Shown piece after piece: positions 9,891-21,718 of a stretch of DNA of 64,000 bases. The stretch covers positions 186,001 to 250,000 of the forward strand of contig JAAEAF010014363.1 of NCBI GenBank assembly GCA_011037195.1. The letters run 5' to 3'. This stretch comes from Triatoma infestans. Lineage: Eukaryota > Arthropoda > Insecta > Hemiptera > Reduviidae. A program made the translations under genes and the position numbers. Positions within the stretch are counted from its first letter, which is position 1. Each line of letters opens with the position of its first letter. The notes under the pieces are model-generated. The model was not told the DNA's origin, did not search any database, and saw only the letters and a list, made by a program, of their open reading frames with translations.

Positions 9891-10246
9891 AAAAAGTCTT
9901 ATTAAATATGCAAAATATCTAGCGATTAATTAATTACAACTTTACGGTTACTTAACTAATCCTTACCAGATAATTATAACTCATTACGTATCACTATATT
10001 ACTGGGGATTTAGTATGAAAGAAATTCCCTTACTATATAAATCCATGGCAGACGCTTTTTTACCTAACTCCTTACCGCAGAACTTTTAAATTAATATAAA
10101 TACTCTAGCAGTGGTTGCAGAATATTCTCCATACCGGCCCCATTATAGCAAGCAGTGTATTTTTCATATGATTATAAATTTTATATACTAATAAGGGGAG
10201 GAGGTTTTGATGCCACGGTACTTTTTATAAAAAGAAATCCCCTCCC

Positions 10247-10284
<38 letters not shown>

Positions 10285-11223
10285 CCGATTTTTTATTTTT
10301 ATTTTTTATGAGCAAAGTTTTTTGTTAATCCAGAAGAGGACAAGCAAAGAGTTTGTACAGAAATAATATATTTTCTTAAAATTATTAAAGATTTAATTAT
10401 TCTTTTATTACTCATAAATATTTTTAAAAATATATTACCTAATATTAAATACATTACGGCAAAAAAAAAAGCGGTTATATACAAGTTATTTTTTGTTAGT
10501 TAATTATTTAAAAAAAAAATTAAAAGATGAAAGAAATAACTTTAAAATTATTATTGGGGTACTCAAAAAATAAACGAAGTTATAACAACTTTATTCAAAG
10601 TTTGAACTAAAATCTTTTATTTATAGCGTGAAATGAGTGCTAAAGTTCAGCTTTATGTTTTGGTATAAAAAAAATGAAATTTAAGCCTTAAAAGTATTTA
10701 CTTAATGTGGACTAATTTTCGAATATCCAGATCGTTATCCTGGCCTAAACAGTAGTATGTCACTAAAATTCCAAGAAATATTCAGAAAAAAAAGCCCCAA
10801 CTTGAAGTAGTCCTTTGTGCCATGCGTCGAAACATTCATCATCAGAGACTCTTCTTCCATTAGAGTTTGCATTTTTTTTTTCGTGTTACGCGGCCGATTT
10901 CGTTCACAATGATTGTGAAAGAAGATCAGGCTCTATCCAAAATTTTACATAACATTAAAAAAATAATAATAATAAACAAAAATAAATAAATCAACTTTAT
11001 TAATATTCTAAGTTTGAAGAAAATTCGTCAATCATAAGGGCAATAAAAGTGATGTAATTTTCTAATTAGGCATTTCTAATTAGGATGTAATTAGGCATCA
11101 AACCTTCTTGTTCAGTATAACAATGTTATTCTTCTGGCGATTTTTCCTTCATTTGTAATGCTATTTCACATCGAACAGAGCATTTATTTTTTTTTTTTAC
11201 ATAAATTTCCGTCTAAGAGTATC
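9891..11223. other. Unassigned AT-rich DNA with (AC)n microsatellite
   Basis: No gene is seen. A run of CA dinucleotides lies at 10249-10280. Its counterpart in copy B (56108-56138) is slightly shorter, as expected for a fast-changing microsatellite. The rest is AT-rich with many homopolymer runs and is well conserved between the copies. Confidence 0.5.
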
Positions 11224-11440
11224 TTTTTTTTTTTTAATTAAGCTGCATCAACATCTATGGATCATTGGCACCCGGAGCCTCCTCAGTGCACTACCGGTCT
11301 CCGGACAGTGTTCTCTCGTTACAGACAGTGAGCTGTAGAGGCTCCTAGGAAGAAAAAATCTAAGTGTAGCACAGCTGGATTCGAACCCGGGACCTCCGCG
11401 TGGAGACCAATATGCTAACCACTTAGCTATTCCCTTCTCT
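11224..11440 (-). mobile_element. tRNA-derived SINE with intact pol III boxes (copy A)
   Basis: On the minus strand it begins GAATAGCTAAGTGGTTAGC with an A box (TAGCTAAGTGG, 11419-11429), then CTCCACGCGGAGGTCCCGG and a canonical B box (GGTTCGAATCC, 11378-11388). A unique body follows (CCTAGGAGCCTCTACAGCTC, CACTGTCCGGAGACCGG, CTCCGGGTGCCAATGATCC), ending in an A-rich tail at 11224-11236. Relatives are at 57072-57298, 29945-30158 and 63421-63606. The SINE head coincides with the right-hand boundary of the segmental duplication. Confidence 0.85.
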
Positions 11441-12837
11441 AATTGATATTATTATTGTTTTAATTATCATGTCATTGCTTGCAATAAAATCAACCATATC
11501 CAAGTCACAAACAATTTGTTCACGATTGAATCCGTTAATATTTCTCCCTTATCATTCAGTCGATGTCCTAATGAGAACACCACCAGTAGCAAACGCCATT
11601 AAACCCAATGAATGGGCTGAAAAACTATCTCTACTAACTCCGTGTAATGCAATGTCTTGGAACTCTGCTTCTCTAGTTCTGTCCAGTATTGCTGGGCGGA
11701 AGATGGCCAATTTTGACGTACAGACCCCAAGACAGTACTAAACTTCAGTCCAGAAAAATGGAATAATAGAATTTACCAACTTTTATCTTTATCAAGCGAA
11801 TGGTTGTCCACGTGCTGTCCGCTACGTAACAAGACTGAGATGATGGTCGATGACCACAAAAAAGCAGGCTATCACGGAAAAAACTCTAATGCTTTCCAAT
11901 AATCTTACTTAATAAAAATGTAGGGAAACCATTTTAAGAAGCTACTTTAGGATGAAGGTTATCTTCTTACATAGTAGTTCTAGTGAAGTATATTTCTTCA
12001 AAATTCGATATGATATAAATGACTGAATCGTATATTATATTATACTAAAATGACAAGATTTAACAAAGAAAATAGATTACTGAAAGCAATAAAGTTAAAA
12101 GTACCTTTTTATCGAAGCAGATGTTTTTAAATTGACACCTAACCTTGTTTTTGCAACTCTCGCTCTTATATGGCAATCTGCTATAATGGAAGTGAATTGA
12201 TGTTCTATCTAGCCTTTGGAAATCCTGTATTTTATAACGGATTAGGTCATTAAAACGCGTTTTCTGTCTTGCTTTAGCGATCGGGTAGCCGCCTTCTTTA
12301 GGTAAATTAATAAATGACTATTTGATATTTAAATCTTAGCATTTAAAGATTGTAATGTGTTTTTATTCCATTCGAGTATTTCTCTTTAAAAAAGATGCCT
12401 CTTAACAGATAACAAAACTATTTTTAAAATTTGATAAAAATCACAAGTATGAATATCATACATCAAATTATCTTCACTTGGAAGAAACAAAATCAGAAAA
12501 GCTAACAGCAATAAATGCATGGAAGCGTAACTACAAAACGTTTAGTAAATGAAGACAATTATGTCTAAATTTAAGTTGTTGAAAATTTTGTATCATCAAG
12601 CTTTAATTTATTAAATTTCTCATTATTTCATCTCCATAATTAAGTTTTGTTCAGAAAAGAGAGTGAATAGAAATATGAGAATAATGAAATCTTGGGTAAA
12701 AATAGAAAAATTCATTAAATCAATAGAGAGCTAACGTGGATAATATTAAAAGTCATATTGGACCGGTCCATTTTTCATGAAAACAAAAATCTAATTTTCC
12801 AATTTGTAAACAAAAAGAAAAAAATACTTGTTATCCC
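11441..12837. other. Unassigned AT-rich DNA
   Basis: No recognisable gene. At 11835-11893 there is a decayed copy of the hammerhead-like repeat tail (GGTCGATGACCACAAAAAAG, CAGGCTATCACGGAAAAAAC, then TCTAATGCTTTCC). A 90-codon open stretch on the plus strand (11469-11741) has no motif I recognise, and its composition does not argue for a gene. Confidence 0.4.
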
Positions 12838-13493
12838 TTAGGGGGAAGTGGACTAGCCACTTCTTCAGGGATCTAGGCATGCCTGCGAGTTTCCCAGCCT
12901 AATAACACTACAATATACACTCATACTGACACCCTTGACAGTACACACTACACATAGGACCTGCAGAGGTAGTTGATGTGGGCAACTACTTGGGTACAGC
13001 GCACCCACAGGTAAACTTGAGCTGTGTGTCATACACACTCACTCACACCTGAATACTCGACCCTTTACAGACGACCAGACTCACTGCATGAACAAGGACA
13101 CGCACTCGTTGAGAGCTCGGAGTATAAATATCTCTCCCTCGTGCTTGCCGGCACGAGGCTTTGGGGCTAGGGTGGAAAAGAGGATCCTGGGAATTGAGGG
13201 AGACGACGACCTGCGGGCGTCCGATCCCAACACATGTCTTTGGCCTCGGCTTCTTCTAATACCTCTACCTGGCGGTTAGCCCGACCCCGGGAAGGCTACG
13301 AATTCCGCCTCAGGCGGGTACCTAGGGTTAGGAGGAGGGCCGCGGGGGCACGGGCCAGTGTTTTGGTATTGAAACGCTGTCTTCCTTGCCACCTAACTAT
13401 ATGGGGGTGCGATGGTCTACCCGGATAGTAACCGGGTGCATTTGATGTCCGAGGAGGCGGGACCACGCATCTTGATGAATTTCTTCGGTTATT
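12838..13493 (+). other. GC-rich 5' untranslated region of a LINE
   Basis: This is the most GC-rich stretch in the window. It lies immediately upstream of a zinc-knuckle ORF1 in the same orientation. It has AGTATAAATATCTCTCCC at about 13119-13136, near CCTCGTGCTTGCCGGCACGAG, a short inverted motif. Short open stretches occur in all frames, as expected for GC-rich DNA, and none looks like a protein. I interpret it as the internal-promoter 5' UTR of the element whose ORF1 starts at 13494. Confidence 0.5.
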
Positions 13494-14335
13494 ATGGAAA
13501 ATAATGATAACATTACTGGGCCTTGCCCACCAACTCACCAGCTCCTAAACCCAAATCATTTTCCTACTGCAATTAACCCTCTGCCTATCCCCAAACTCTA
13601 ATCCAACTCAATCCTTTTCTGTTCCCATCTCTCCTATTCCGCAATCTACAAATCCCTCATCGACCTTGGATTTAACTCGGAAAAGACCTAGCGTGGACAT
13701 GGACAAATCTCTGGAAAAAATACCTGGGATGCAGTTTACATTGCAACCTTATAGCCCTTCTTCCCCGCCGAGGAAGAAAGCCAAGGGCGGCCACCTTAAG
13801 TATAGTGAGACAGGATATGAGACAGGAAATAAATTTATTGATTTTGATAAACACAACTGGGGTAGATTTTTTGTTGTTAAAAAGAAGGAAGGTTCATTCA
13901 CGAACGAATGCTTCTTTAAGTTCTACAAATTCATTAAAAGTACTTTGGGGAAAACCAAAAGTATTAGGAAGCTTAATTAGCTCTATCTGTATTGAAGCAG
14001 ACAGTCGCACCCAGATAAGAGCCATGCTTCCTTTTACAAGCTGAAAGTGCGCCCTACATACCTTCAGCCATGAGTTGTATCCAATGTCAAAGGTTTGGGC
14101 ACACTTCCACCAGGTGTAAGGCTACAGAAGCGGTGTGTATATGTGGGAAAATCAAACATGAAGTTGAATGCACACCGCCAATAAATTGTGGCGGTGAACA
14201 TAATGTCAGATTTTCGGGGTGCCCGATTTTAACAAAAGAGAAAGTTAGCCTTGTAAGTTATTCGCAGATATCGCAGTCGAATGGCGCAGGTATGAAACTA
14301 TATCCATCAAGAAATCTAATAGATTCATTATAGTT
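13494..14335 (+). pseudogene. LINE ORF1 (gag-like, CCHC zinc knuckles), broken
   Basis: The ATG at 13494 opens MENNDNITGPCPPTHQLLNP. A frameshift near 13590 leads into NPTQSFSVPISPIPQ, a basic segment (SPPRKKAKGG) and KFIDFDKHNWGRFFVVKKKEGS, which resembles the RNA-recognition-like region of ORF1 proteins. After further frame changes the nucleic-acid-binding tail appears from 14070: CIQCQRFGHTSTRC (CX2CX4HX4C), then CICGKIKHEVEC, then NCGGEHNVRFSGCP. This three-knuckle arrangement is typical of ORF1 in I/Jockey/R1-group non-LTR retrotransposons. In life it would coat the element RNA. Several frameshifts and a stop make it non-functional. No ORF2 follows; a family L repeat begins directly at 14333. 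Confidence 0.8.
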
Positions 14336-14640
14336 TTATATTGGGGTTGTTGAAGGAGAGAAATGGTTTGGTTAGAATGAAATAACAGAATATGGTTAAC
14401 ACTGTATAATATGATAAATGACACTGCCTGCCTGGACTTTACACTTGAAATGATAGAGTATGGTAGAGTGGTAAAGGGTAATGATAAGTAGTGACTGGCT
14501 GTATGAACTCAGTAGTATACCGTTCCTATCTTTTTCGTCGCTGTATTTATGTGGTTTCTCCCACTGCAGTCCCAAAGAGTGGTCCTGTCATTTTGTATCT
14601 CTCTCTCTCTGCTATTAGTTTTCTTGCATATTTTGTATGG
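14333..14640 (-). repeat. LTR-like repeat (family L, copy L4)
   Basis: On the minus strand: AGAGAGAGATACAAAATGAC, GCAGTGGGAGAAACCACAT, a TATA-like CATAAATACAGCGACG, CAGTCACTACTTATCATTACC, CAGGCAGGCAGTGTC, CAGTGTTAACC, and the family tail ATTTCTCTCCTTCAACAACC. It abuts the LINE ORF1 remnant, so one of them has been truncated at this junction. Confidence 0.45.
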
Positions 14641-15379
14641 AAACCTGTATAGAAATTTATTGATGAGCTAGATTTTGTATTTGCAACTTCAGTAGAGCCT
14701 TCAACAACTTCATTTCTTCTGTGTATGTGTATGTGAAGTTGCGGATGTCAGTATTTGGGTTTTTAAAATGATCATCAGCGAGGACGACAAGATACCTGAA
14801 AAAGTTCCACTTTTCCGTTCAGGAGGTCAAATCTTCTTCTTTTTTTATATTCTGTACAGTATTCCAAAGTGAAGAGCTCATTTATACCACTGTAACGTCA
14901 ATATGGCCAGGCTTTTCCACACTAGCACAAGAGATATTTAAAAATTTTCATTTCTGTAGGCATTATTTGCAGCGGCAGTTGTCTGCCATGCCTAGCAGGG
15001 TAAAGAGCGAGCTTATTTGAGCCAGAAGAGACTCAATCCTTTTCCCTATAAATTCGTCCCTAAATCCTTTTCCAACCTTATTCTCATCAGGTCTTTTTTA
15101 TAAAGGCGGTTAGGCCTTAATAAAGACTTTCATCAGCCTTTCCTATCATGAACACTACTAGCAAAGGGTCTATTTCATTCATGCTTCCAAACTTTATTAC
15201 TCTATCAGGTATTTAGTGTTCCAAAGAACTCCTTTCTTAAAAAAAAATTGATGTGAAAAGATTTTCTATTACTTGTTAGATAATATTAATATTATTAATA
15301 ATATTAAAAATGTTAATATTATTAATAATATTAATAAGACATGATTATGTAGTCTACAAGCGGCGCTTCAATCAATCCT
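14641..15379. other. Unassigned DNA with an AT palindrome
   Basis: No gene is seen. At 15281-15341 TTAATATTATTAATAATATTAA-type sequence occurs twice as a near-perfect palindrome, which could extrude as a cruciform. A stretch near 15000-15130 is locally less AT-rich but shows no recognisable domain. Confidence 0.35.
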
Positions 15380-15715
15380 TGTAACGGAATCCGATTCATT
15401 AAGATTCGTGAGGATCCAATGAACCTAGTGACTCGCTACCTAGGCCAAAATAGGGAGGGGAATTCATATATAATATAGAGCTACAGAAGAACAGTTCAGA
15501 ACAGATTTACACGAGTCAGAAAACAACAATCTACTTACTTTCTAATTACTCAGCCAGTCTGTCTCTCTCTTGATTATTATCTCGCTACCTTATTCTCTAA
15601 ATTCTATTACATGTAAAGTCCTTGCAGTTTGAGTTTTTATTTATTATTCAGTGTTCAGCGCATCTACCAGTTTATTTCTTCTCCATCAATTCCTAAATTC
15701 ATTTTCACCTATTCT
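15380..15715 (+). repeat. LTR-like repeat with TATA box (family L, copy L5)
   Basis: It begins TGTAACGGAATCCG, then AAAATAGGGAGGGGAATTC, a TATA region (CATATATAATATAGAGC, about 15466-15482), AACAGTTCAGAACAG, AGTCCTTGCAGTTTGAG, TATTATTCAGTGTTCAGCG and the tail ATTTCTTCTCCATCAATTCC. It is the copy in which the TGTAACGG start is clearest. Confidence 0.5.
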
Positions 15716-15789
15716 CTCATCCACTATAATCCTTAATAATATTGGTTGTGGTTTTAAAGGAAGACCGAACGTCACAATGTTCCCAGTCA

Positions 15790-16990
15790 GTCACTCTCTC
15801 TCTCTCTCCATGGCATTATAACCTTTTAGTGGTACTAGCCTCTTCAATGAGTTTCCTCCAACCGTGTCTGTTTTGTGCAGCTGCTTCTCATCCTGCCATC
15901 TTAATATTAGCGTACCGATTTTTCTTGAGCTCCATCGAGTAACTTTTTTGGAACTCTCCTTCCCTCATTCTTATAACGAGACCTGACCATCTTAGTCTGT
16001 TTAACTTTATAGTGCTCACTACATCTGGTTCCCCAAACATTCCATACAATACCTTATTTTTCCTTCTTCTCCACACCTTTCCTTCCTTCACAAGTCCAAA
16101 GATCCTTCGAAGATTTTCCGTTCAAAAATAAGTTTTTGTTTTCATCATTTTTAGAGACTGTCCAAGCTTGAGAGGCATACGTTAACACCGGGCGAATCAG
16201 CGTTTTATAAACCTAAGTTTTGTGATTCTCGAGATCAAGCTGCTCTTCATGAAATTAATCAGGCTAGAATATGCTCTATTGGCAGCCATAATTCTGTTAC
16301 CAATCTCGAGCGAAATATTATTGGAGTGGTTAACTTGAGAGCCCAAGTAGCAGAATTCTTGTACCGTTGAAAAGACAAAAGTATTGATCTCTATATTTCC
16401 TCCGGAGAGCCCACTCCACCACTGACATTAATGTATTTTGTCTTTTCCTCATTAATAGTATGGCCCATATGACACGCTGCATCTTGAAGGGCACAAAAAG
16501 AGCATTCTTCACTGTGGGGATGGATATATAATGTCCATGTATGCTAGCAGTTGGACGGACTTGTTCAGAATAGTGGCAGACGACGGTAACCCAGAATCCC
16601 AGATAACATTTTTTAAGGCTAAATTAAATAAGAGGCAGGCGAGAGCATCTCCTTGCCTCAGTCCTCTATTCATAAATTCTGTGGATATATCAGATTGGAC
16701 ACGCACTTTTCATGTGACCTCCGCCGTCGTTAGCTTGATCAACCTTATAAGCTTCCGAGGTAAATTTATTTCCGCCTTAGCTTCATACAATTTTGGGCGA
16801 AGGACGCTGTCATAAGCCCTTTTATAATTAATAAAAAGATGATGAGTTGATACTTTATATTCGATGCTCTTTTCCAGGTTTAACCGCAGGGAGAATATTT
16901 GGTCCACTGTAGATTTGCTTCTCTGAAGCCTGACTGGTGGGGTCCAATTTCTTTGTTGGCAAAGTTCCCTGTAACCCTTTAAAAACAATT
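15790..16990 (-). pseudogene. LINE reverse transcriptase pseudogene
   Basis: Read on the minus strand from 16988: GYRELCQQRNWTPPVRLQRS, KSTVDQIFSLRLNLEKSIEY, then HHLFINYKRAYDSV, i.e. RT motif A with the catalytic Asp replaced by Asn. From 16706: FMNRGLRQGDALACLLFNLAL (motif B) and SVQLLAYMDIIY, a corrupted YADD motif. From 16091: VWRRRKNKVLYGMF, IKLNRLRWSGLVIRMREGEF (C-terminal region after the RT), and near 15900-15830 AAAQNRHGWRKLIEEAS, the typical end of this LINE type. Frameshifts separate the blocks. It is unrelated in detail to the CCHC ORF1 at 13494. I cannot assign the clade with certainty. Confidence 0.85.
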
Positions 16991-18499
16991 TTTCCGGAAG
17001 AAAAGGTATAAGTTCATATGTGTGGTTGCAGTTAGCAATCTAAGTTGCAAGAAAATCCACAAAATATCCCCCGAAAAAAAAATCAAATAAATTTACTCTT
17101 TCAATTATCAATGTTTGTTCAAATTCACTGGGAATTTCAGCAAAGCATTTAACGAGCCTTAATAGTATTTTCAGGTGCCAAATTTGATTACTGAATTTAA
17201 TACTAAAGTGGCTCTTTGGAGAGAAGCTTATGGTTCCAACTCATCGAGAATCTTTAGAAAATTGATTTGTTTGGAAAAAAAATATTGCAAAGAAAGTAAT
17301 CAATCATGTAGGTGCATGTGTGCAATTAGTACGCGAAAATTAAAGAGAATAGTTGAAGCCTTTTTCGATAAAGCGAAAATTTTGAGGGAAAAGCATTTAG
17401 TTCCGTCGTACTTGTGGTAAATTCATAAATATACACATAAAAAAACACACACACACACACACAAAACAAACCGAGCATGTGCGAAACATACCTTTTTTCA
17501 TTTTCTGGGGACCTCAAAATATATAATATTTTCAATGTTAATTCAGTTTCGGAAAATGAATACACACTCGTGATACTTCCTTTTGCAGCAGAAAGTAATA
17601 AGTTGTATATTAATAAATTCAATTAATATTTAAACACGACATAAATTTGATATAAATTCCATTAAAAAAATATAAACGTTGAAAGCTGTTTTTTTATTTA
17701 TTTATTTTTTTTTTTTCCTCGCACATCGATAGTTAGAGATATGACTTGATTCGTCAAACTGATGTATACGCGATTGCGGTAGCAGTGGTAGAGAGAGAGA
17801 AGTGACAGAAAGAGAGAAAAGGAAGGACGATTTTATTAAGAGAACGTATTTTAGATTGACAGTTTTACGTTATTAAAGTATCGTTAGGAATAGAGTTGTC
17901 GTTTGACAAGTATATATAACGGATATTAGCGACAGAAGAGAGCCGACCCTTAAAACTGGGTTGTTTCTCACCCACCCACACAGACACAATCTTCCCATAC
18001 ACCCACACACAAACGCACATATTTTTTACTCTTTTTTTTAACGCTTTGATATATTTCTTTTTTTTTCTTTCATTCTTTACATTATTAATATTCTGTGCTG
18101 AACAAGCTGTCAATATAAATCGATAATGGTCAGAACTAGGTGGTGTTAACATTTTAAACAATTACTCTTTTAAAAAAATAACATTACTGAACTGAAAAAC
18201 GACACTAAAGAGCTTCTATGTTTCTGTACAAAAGAATTCATTCGTTAAATTTGTTTTATTCCATTACTAAGTTTATTAAATCTTTCATTTAAATTAGTGA
18301 AAGAATCATTTCATTCATTTAACCATGAAAAACTCTTCAATTTCTTTCCCCTTTATTTTATTTTAAATTAAAAAATTGCTTTAGCATCAGTCTGCGTTTG
18401 CGTTTATTGGACCTTTAATTTCAGAAACTACAGAACTACTTCAATGAGCTTTGAAAGTTTGTCAAGTATATTAACTGCAGCACTATCACTGTTGGACTA
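16991..18499. other. Unassigned AT-rich DNA with a family H fragment
   Basis: The segment about 17420-17600 (plus strand) is a hairpin-end fragment of family H: a (CA)n run at 17443-17462, GGGGACCTCAAAATATATAA, CAGTTTCGGAAAATG, and CGTGATACTTCCTTTTGCAG followed by AGAAAGTA. The rest shows no gene; a T-rich run lies at 17690-17717 and CA-rich DNA at 17970-18020. Confidence 0.45.
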
Positions 18500-19620
18500 T
18501 CACTGTGTGGACAAGGTAGGTCAACGATGGACCATGTTTTTGCGATGCAATCCATATTAGTGAAGTTTTATGAAAACAACTTTAATTTACATTACCTCTA
18601 TATTGATTTCAAGGTGGCCTATGAACGAATGTCTGCAGTTGAATTAATATGATCCATGAAAGAGCCATAAAATCTAGCGAAATTCATAACCGATTAGCAT
18701 GATGCTGATCAGAACAAAATCACGCATCTCGTATGGGAAGACAATTCAAGGGAATTACCTGTCGGTATAGGCCTAAGGGGGGAAATCCGATGTCGCCAAT
18801 ACTATTCAATCTAGTATTGGAAGCGGCAATACGAAAAATCCCGTTATCTACAACCGCATGATGCAACACCTCGGTTACGCAAAGGATATAGCCGTAATTT
18901 ATCGTAACGCAACAGCCTTAAATAAGTTTTGCAGCGAGTTAGAGTAATGTGCGCCGGATTAAGGTCTAGTTGTCAATGTAAAAATAAAAAGAAGCATATG
19001 GTTACTTCTAAGAGAAGGACTGAAGATTCGGACATTTGAGCGTGAAAAACCACTGCTTTGAAGTGGTGTCCGGATTCAAATTCAGATTCTATCCTATACA
19101 GGAGAAAACAGGTTGTAAAGGTCATCGTATACAGGCTTCCGGCTGGGCACAGATGTTATGCAGCATTTCGGTATACCTTGAAAAGCAAAAGCTTGTCTAA
19201 AAAAGCAAAAATTAGATATACAGAACAGTTATAAAGGCTGATATGGTGCCTAAAATTTGACTGCAGCTAATAAAGTGTGTTTAAACTGCTAGGAGAAAAA
19301 GATTCTCCGGTCTGATTGTGGAGAACGGCGTGCACAAAAAAGCAAAAATAAAGGAGTTAAAAGAACTGTATAAGAAAGATAATCTGGTGGGAGCTGTAAA
19401 AATATTATATTACGCTGGCTGGCATACCCCTATCAGATGGAGGAGAATCGGACGCCATGATTATTGTAAGAGGGGCACCCACCTTGGTGGGGAAACACCC
19501 CAGGAGAGCCCAAGATTAAGATGGCTGCAGGACGTAGAGGATTACTTGCGTCTTGTATTAACAATACAGCAGAGAAGGAAGACAACCGATCGAGAAGGTT
19601 GGAAGACTGAGTAACCTAGG
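18500..19620 (+). pseudogene. LINE reverse transcriptase pseudogene
   Basis: From about 18508: GQGRSTMDHVFAMQSILVKF, YENNFNLHYLYIDFKVAYER (RT motif A, Asp kept), then a stop. Near 18770: a frameshifted GLR(Q)GxPMSPILFNLVLEAAIRKI (motif B). Near 18878: YAKDIAVIYRNATALNKFC, the YADD motif with Ala-Lys-Asp. From 19318: ENGVHKKAKIKELKELYK, followed by PQESPRLRWLQDVEDYLR and TDREGWKTE, the C-terminal region of this LINE type. It is broken by stops and frameshifts. Sequence differs from the elements at 15790 and 60030, so at least three such LINE lineages are present. Confidence 0.8.
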
Positions 19621-21718
19621 TCCTGCTTTGGAATAAATGAATCAACCACAATAAGAGAATGTCGGGTGAGTGTTTCACCCCAGCTATGTATAGAATGTTT
19701 GATAAATTATTATTATTTTGTTCAGAAGGAAAAATTAATACTTATTCCCTCAAAAGTCGATCAATAATATTATCGGTAATGTTAATTTAAAAAAATGAAA
19801 ATAATATAATATAAATAAAAGTTAATAAAAATACATTAATTGATGACCCTGAAAGTATATTTTTTGTATTTAAAAAATTGAGATATCAGTTATATCGGAT
19901 ATTGGTAAACAAGTGCCACGCTATTTCAGATTTAATTGAAACCTCAATTATGAATAAAGGAATGCAATGTAATATAATCCTTAAGTATAATGAATTCCTT
20001 TATAAAGCAATATGTGAACTGTCAGTAATACTATTGGCTTTACCCTCCATAAAGAAACTGAGTTATTTCGTTATTTATTAAAGCGCCCTCTTAATATTTA
20101 AAAATAAATATACTGGCCTTTATATGTCTGTTTTAATATTGAGTTATCAATGTAACATCATTCTAGTTACAATTATAACAATAGCATCATAAAAATAGAA
20201 ATAATTGCCAAATATATTTCGACAAAATAAAACTCCTTTTTTTGGGAGGAGGGATATATATAAATACGATCCCTTTCTGAGGTTTTATATTTCGTTATTA
20301 ATTTAACAATGAAAATTATCGAGTAGCAATACGGCCAAAAGTTACGATGGGTTGGATTTATGTATAGGGGGAGGACATTTTTCGTGAGAATGGGTTGGCG
20401 GGAGAGAGAATGATTGTTGGTTAGTAAAAACCAAACCATAGGCCCAATATTCAAACGTGAAGCCCCTCTCCCAAATAAAAGTACATACAAAGACACAAAC
20501 ACCAAGAAACAGATAAACAAATACATTTTCTCTTATTTTAGTGTGTATATAGGGGGTGTGTATCACTATGGAAAGGGGGGTGCGAGGTAGTAAGAGTTGA
20601 TATGGGACCCAATGTTGATTCTCACAGAGATACAGACACATATATGCAATAGCAGGAGTAGGACATATCAGTTTGTATTTGGCCATAGCCCAATACTACC
20701 ATTCGTCAATATGACGTCACACAGACAAGAGAGGCTTAATTAAAAACCAAATGGAGCGTTGCGGTACAAATTTTCATTAATACTACCGTCTCTTCTCCTC
20801 AACTACCTTTCAAATAAAAATTGACATATTATATATACACCAATATATTAATTTATTGTTAAAAACGCTACTATTTATATTCATTTTATATATTTTATTA
20901 CAAAACCACGTATATATAATATATTAAAATTTCCTTATACTGAGAGCTATTACAATTTTAACATTCTAAGAAAAAAGGGCAATTTTGGTCAAATAAAATC
21001 CCTACGACAGCTTAAAGCAGAAAAAGTGTACCATGTACTGTGGCTAATCAAAGTATGTTTTAATCTAGCATCTCATTGACATAAAAGCTCCAGGAACCAA
21101 ACATGGCCTCCTGTTTTTTCCCGTAAAAGGATAAAGTTAATTTTCTATAAGAAATACGAGAGAAATTGTAATATATTAAATCAGAAACAGACAAACGGTT
21201 ATTAATATTTAATTACATTTGTCTCCACATCTCTACCAATAACATTCTTTGTCTTGATAATCTAAGTTAGTTTTGAATATTTTTTCGCAACTGTGGAACA
21301 TGATACAGTAATAACATCACACCCTGATGTCGATGAATACGGAAAAAACAATTTTAGCGATTGATCTGAATGTGTGTGTGTACACAGCATACTCAAAAAT
21401 GAAAAATCGCCGGAAGCTCAAACTTGGTATCGCATTTGTCGCTTGATTTATCCCGCATCAGATATTTCGAAGCAAATAGTCAAAACCCTGACTGATCTCT
21501 TTACTCATTTTATGTCCATTGATATATTGTTAAATAATTGATTAGATTAGAATCTAATTTTTTTTTTTGGAGGGGAAGGGATGGCTGGCATACCTATGCC
21601 TCCGCAACCTTGTTGATCTACTGTGGCAACCAGGAGATTACGCTCTTCTTCCTGTCTGTTTAATTAGACAGTGAAGTCTGAAGAGAGACTACTGGGTGAA
21701 GCTTGAAGGCATCCATTT
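19621..21718. other. Unassigned AT-rich DNA
   Basis: No gene is recognisable. At 21360-21460 there is a piece of family H (GTGTGTGTGTACACAGCATA, then AAAAATGAAAAATCGCCGG). Open stretches at 20173-20686 on the minus strand have no recognisable motif and overlap each other in different frames. Confidence 0.4.

Larger units (their letters stand above)
1..11440. repeat. Segmental duplication, copy A
   Basis: This block is repeated in the same orientation at 48970-57298. Correspondence was followed by eye from the piggyBac fragment at the window start to the SINE at 11224-11440, beyond which the two flanks share nothing obvious. The match already exists at base 1, so the duplication probably continues to the left outside the window. 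Copy A is longer than B because it carries 6308-7425 and the second piggyBac with its surroundings, while B also lacks bases equivalent to 622-795. Smaller differences are homopolymer and microsatellite length changes and a local 21-bp duplication near 2450-2490 in A only. Confidence 0.95.

Noticed and set aside
11469..11741. 90-codon open stretch as a host gene
   Set aside because: No recognisable motif, no splice or promoter context, and the antisense strand reads equally plausibly in pieces.
15281..15341. AT palindrome as a replication origin or regulatory site
   Set aside because: It is a simple AATATT-type repeat expected in AT-rich DNA; nothing else supports a function.
20173..20686. 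Two overlapping 114-117-codon minus-strand open stretches
   Set aside because: They overlap in different frames, are hydrophobic because of T-rich DNA, and show no domain.
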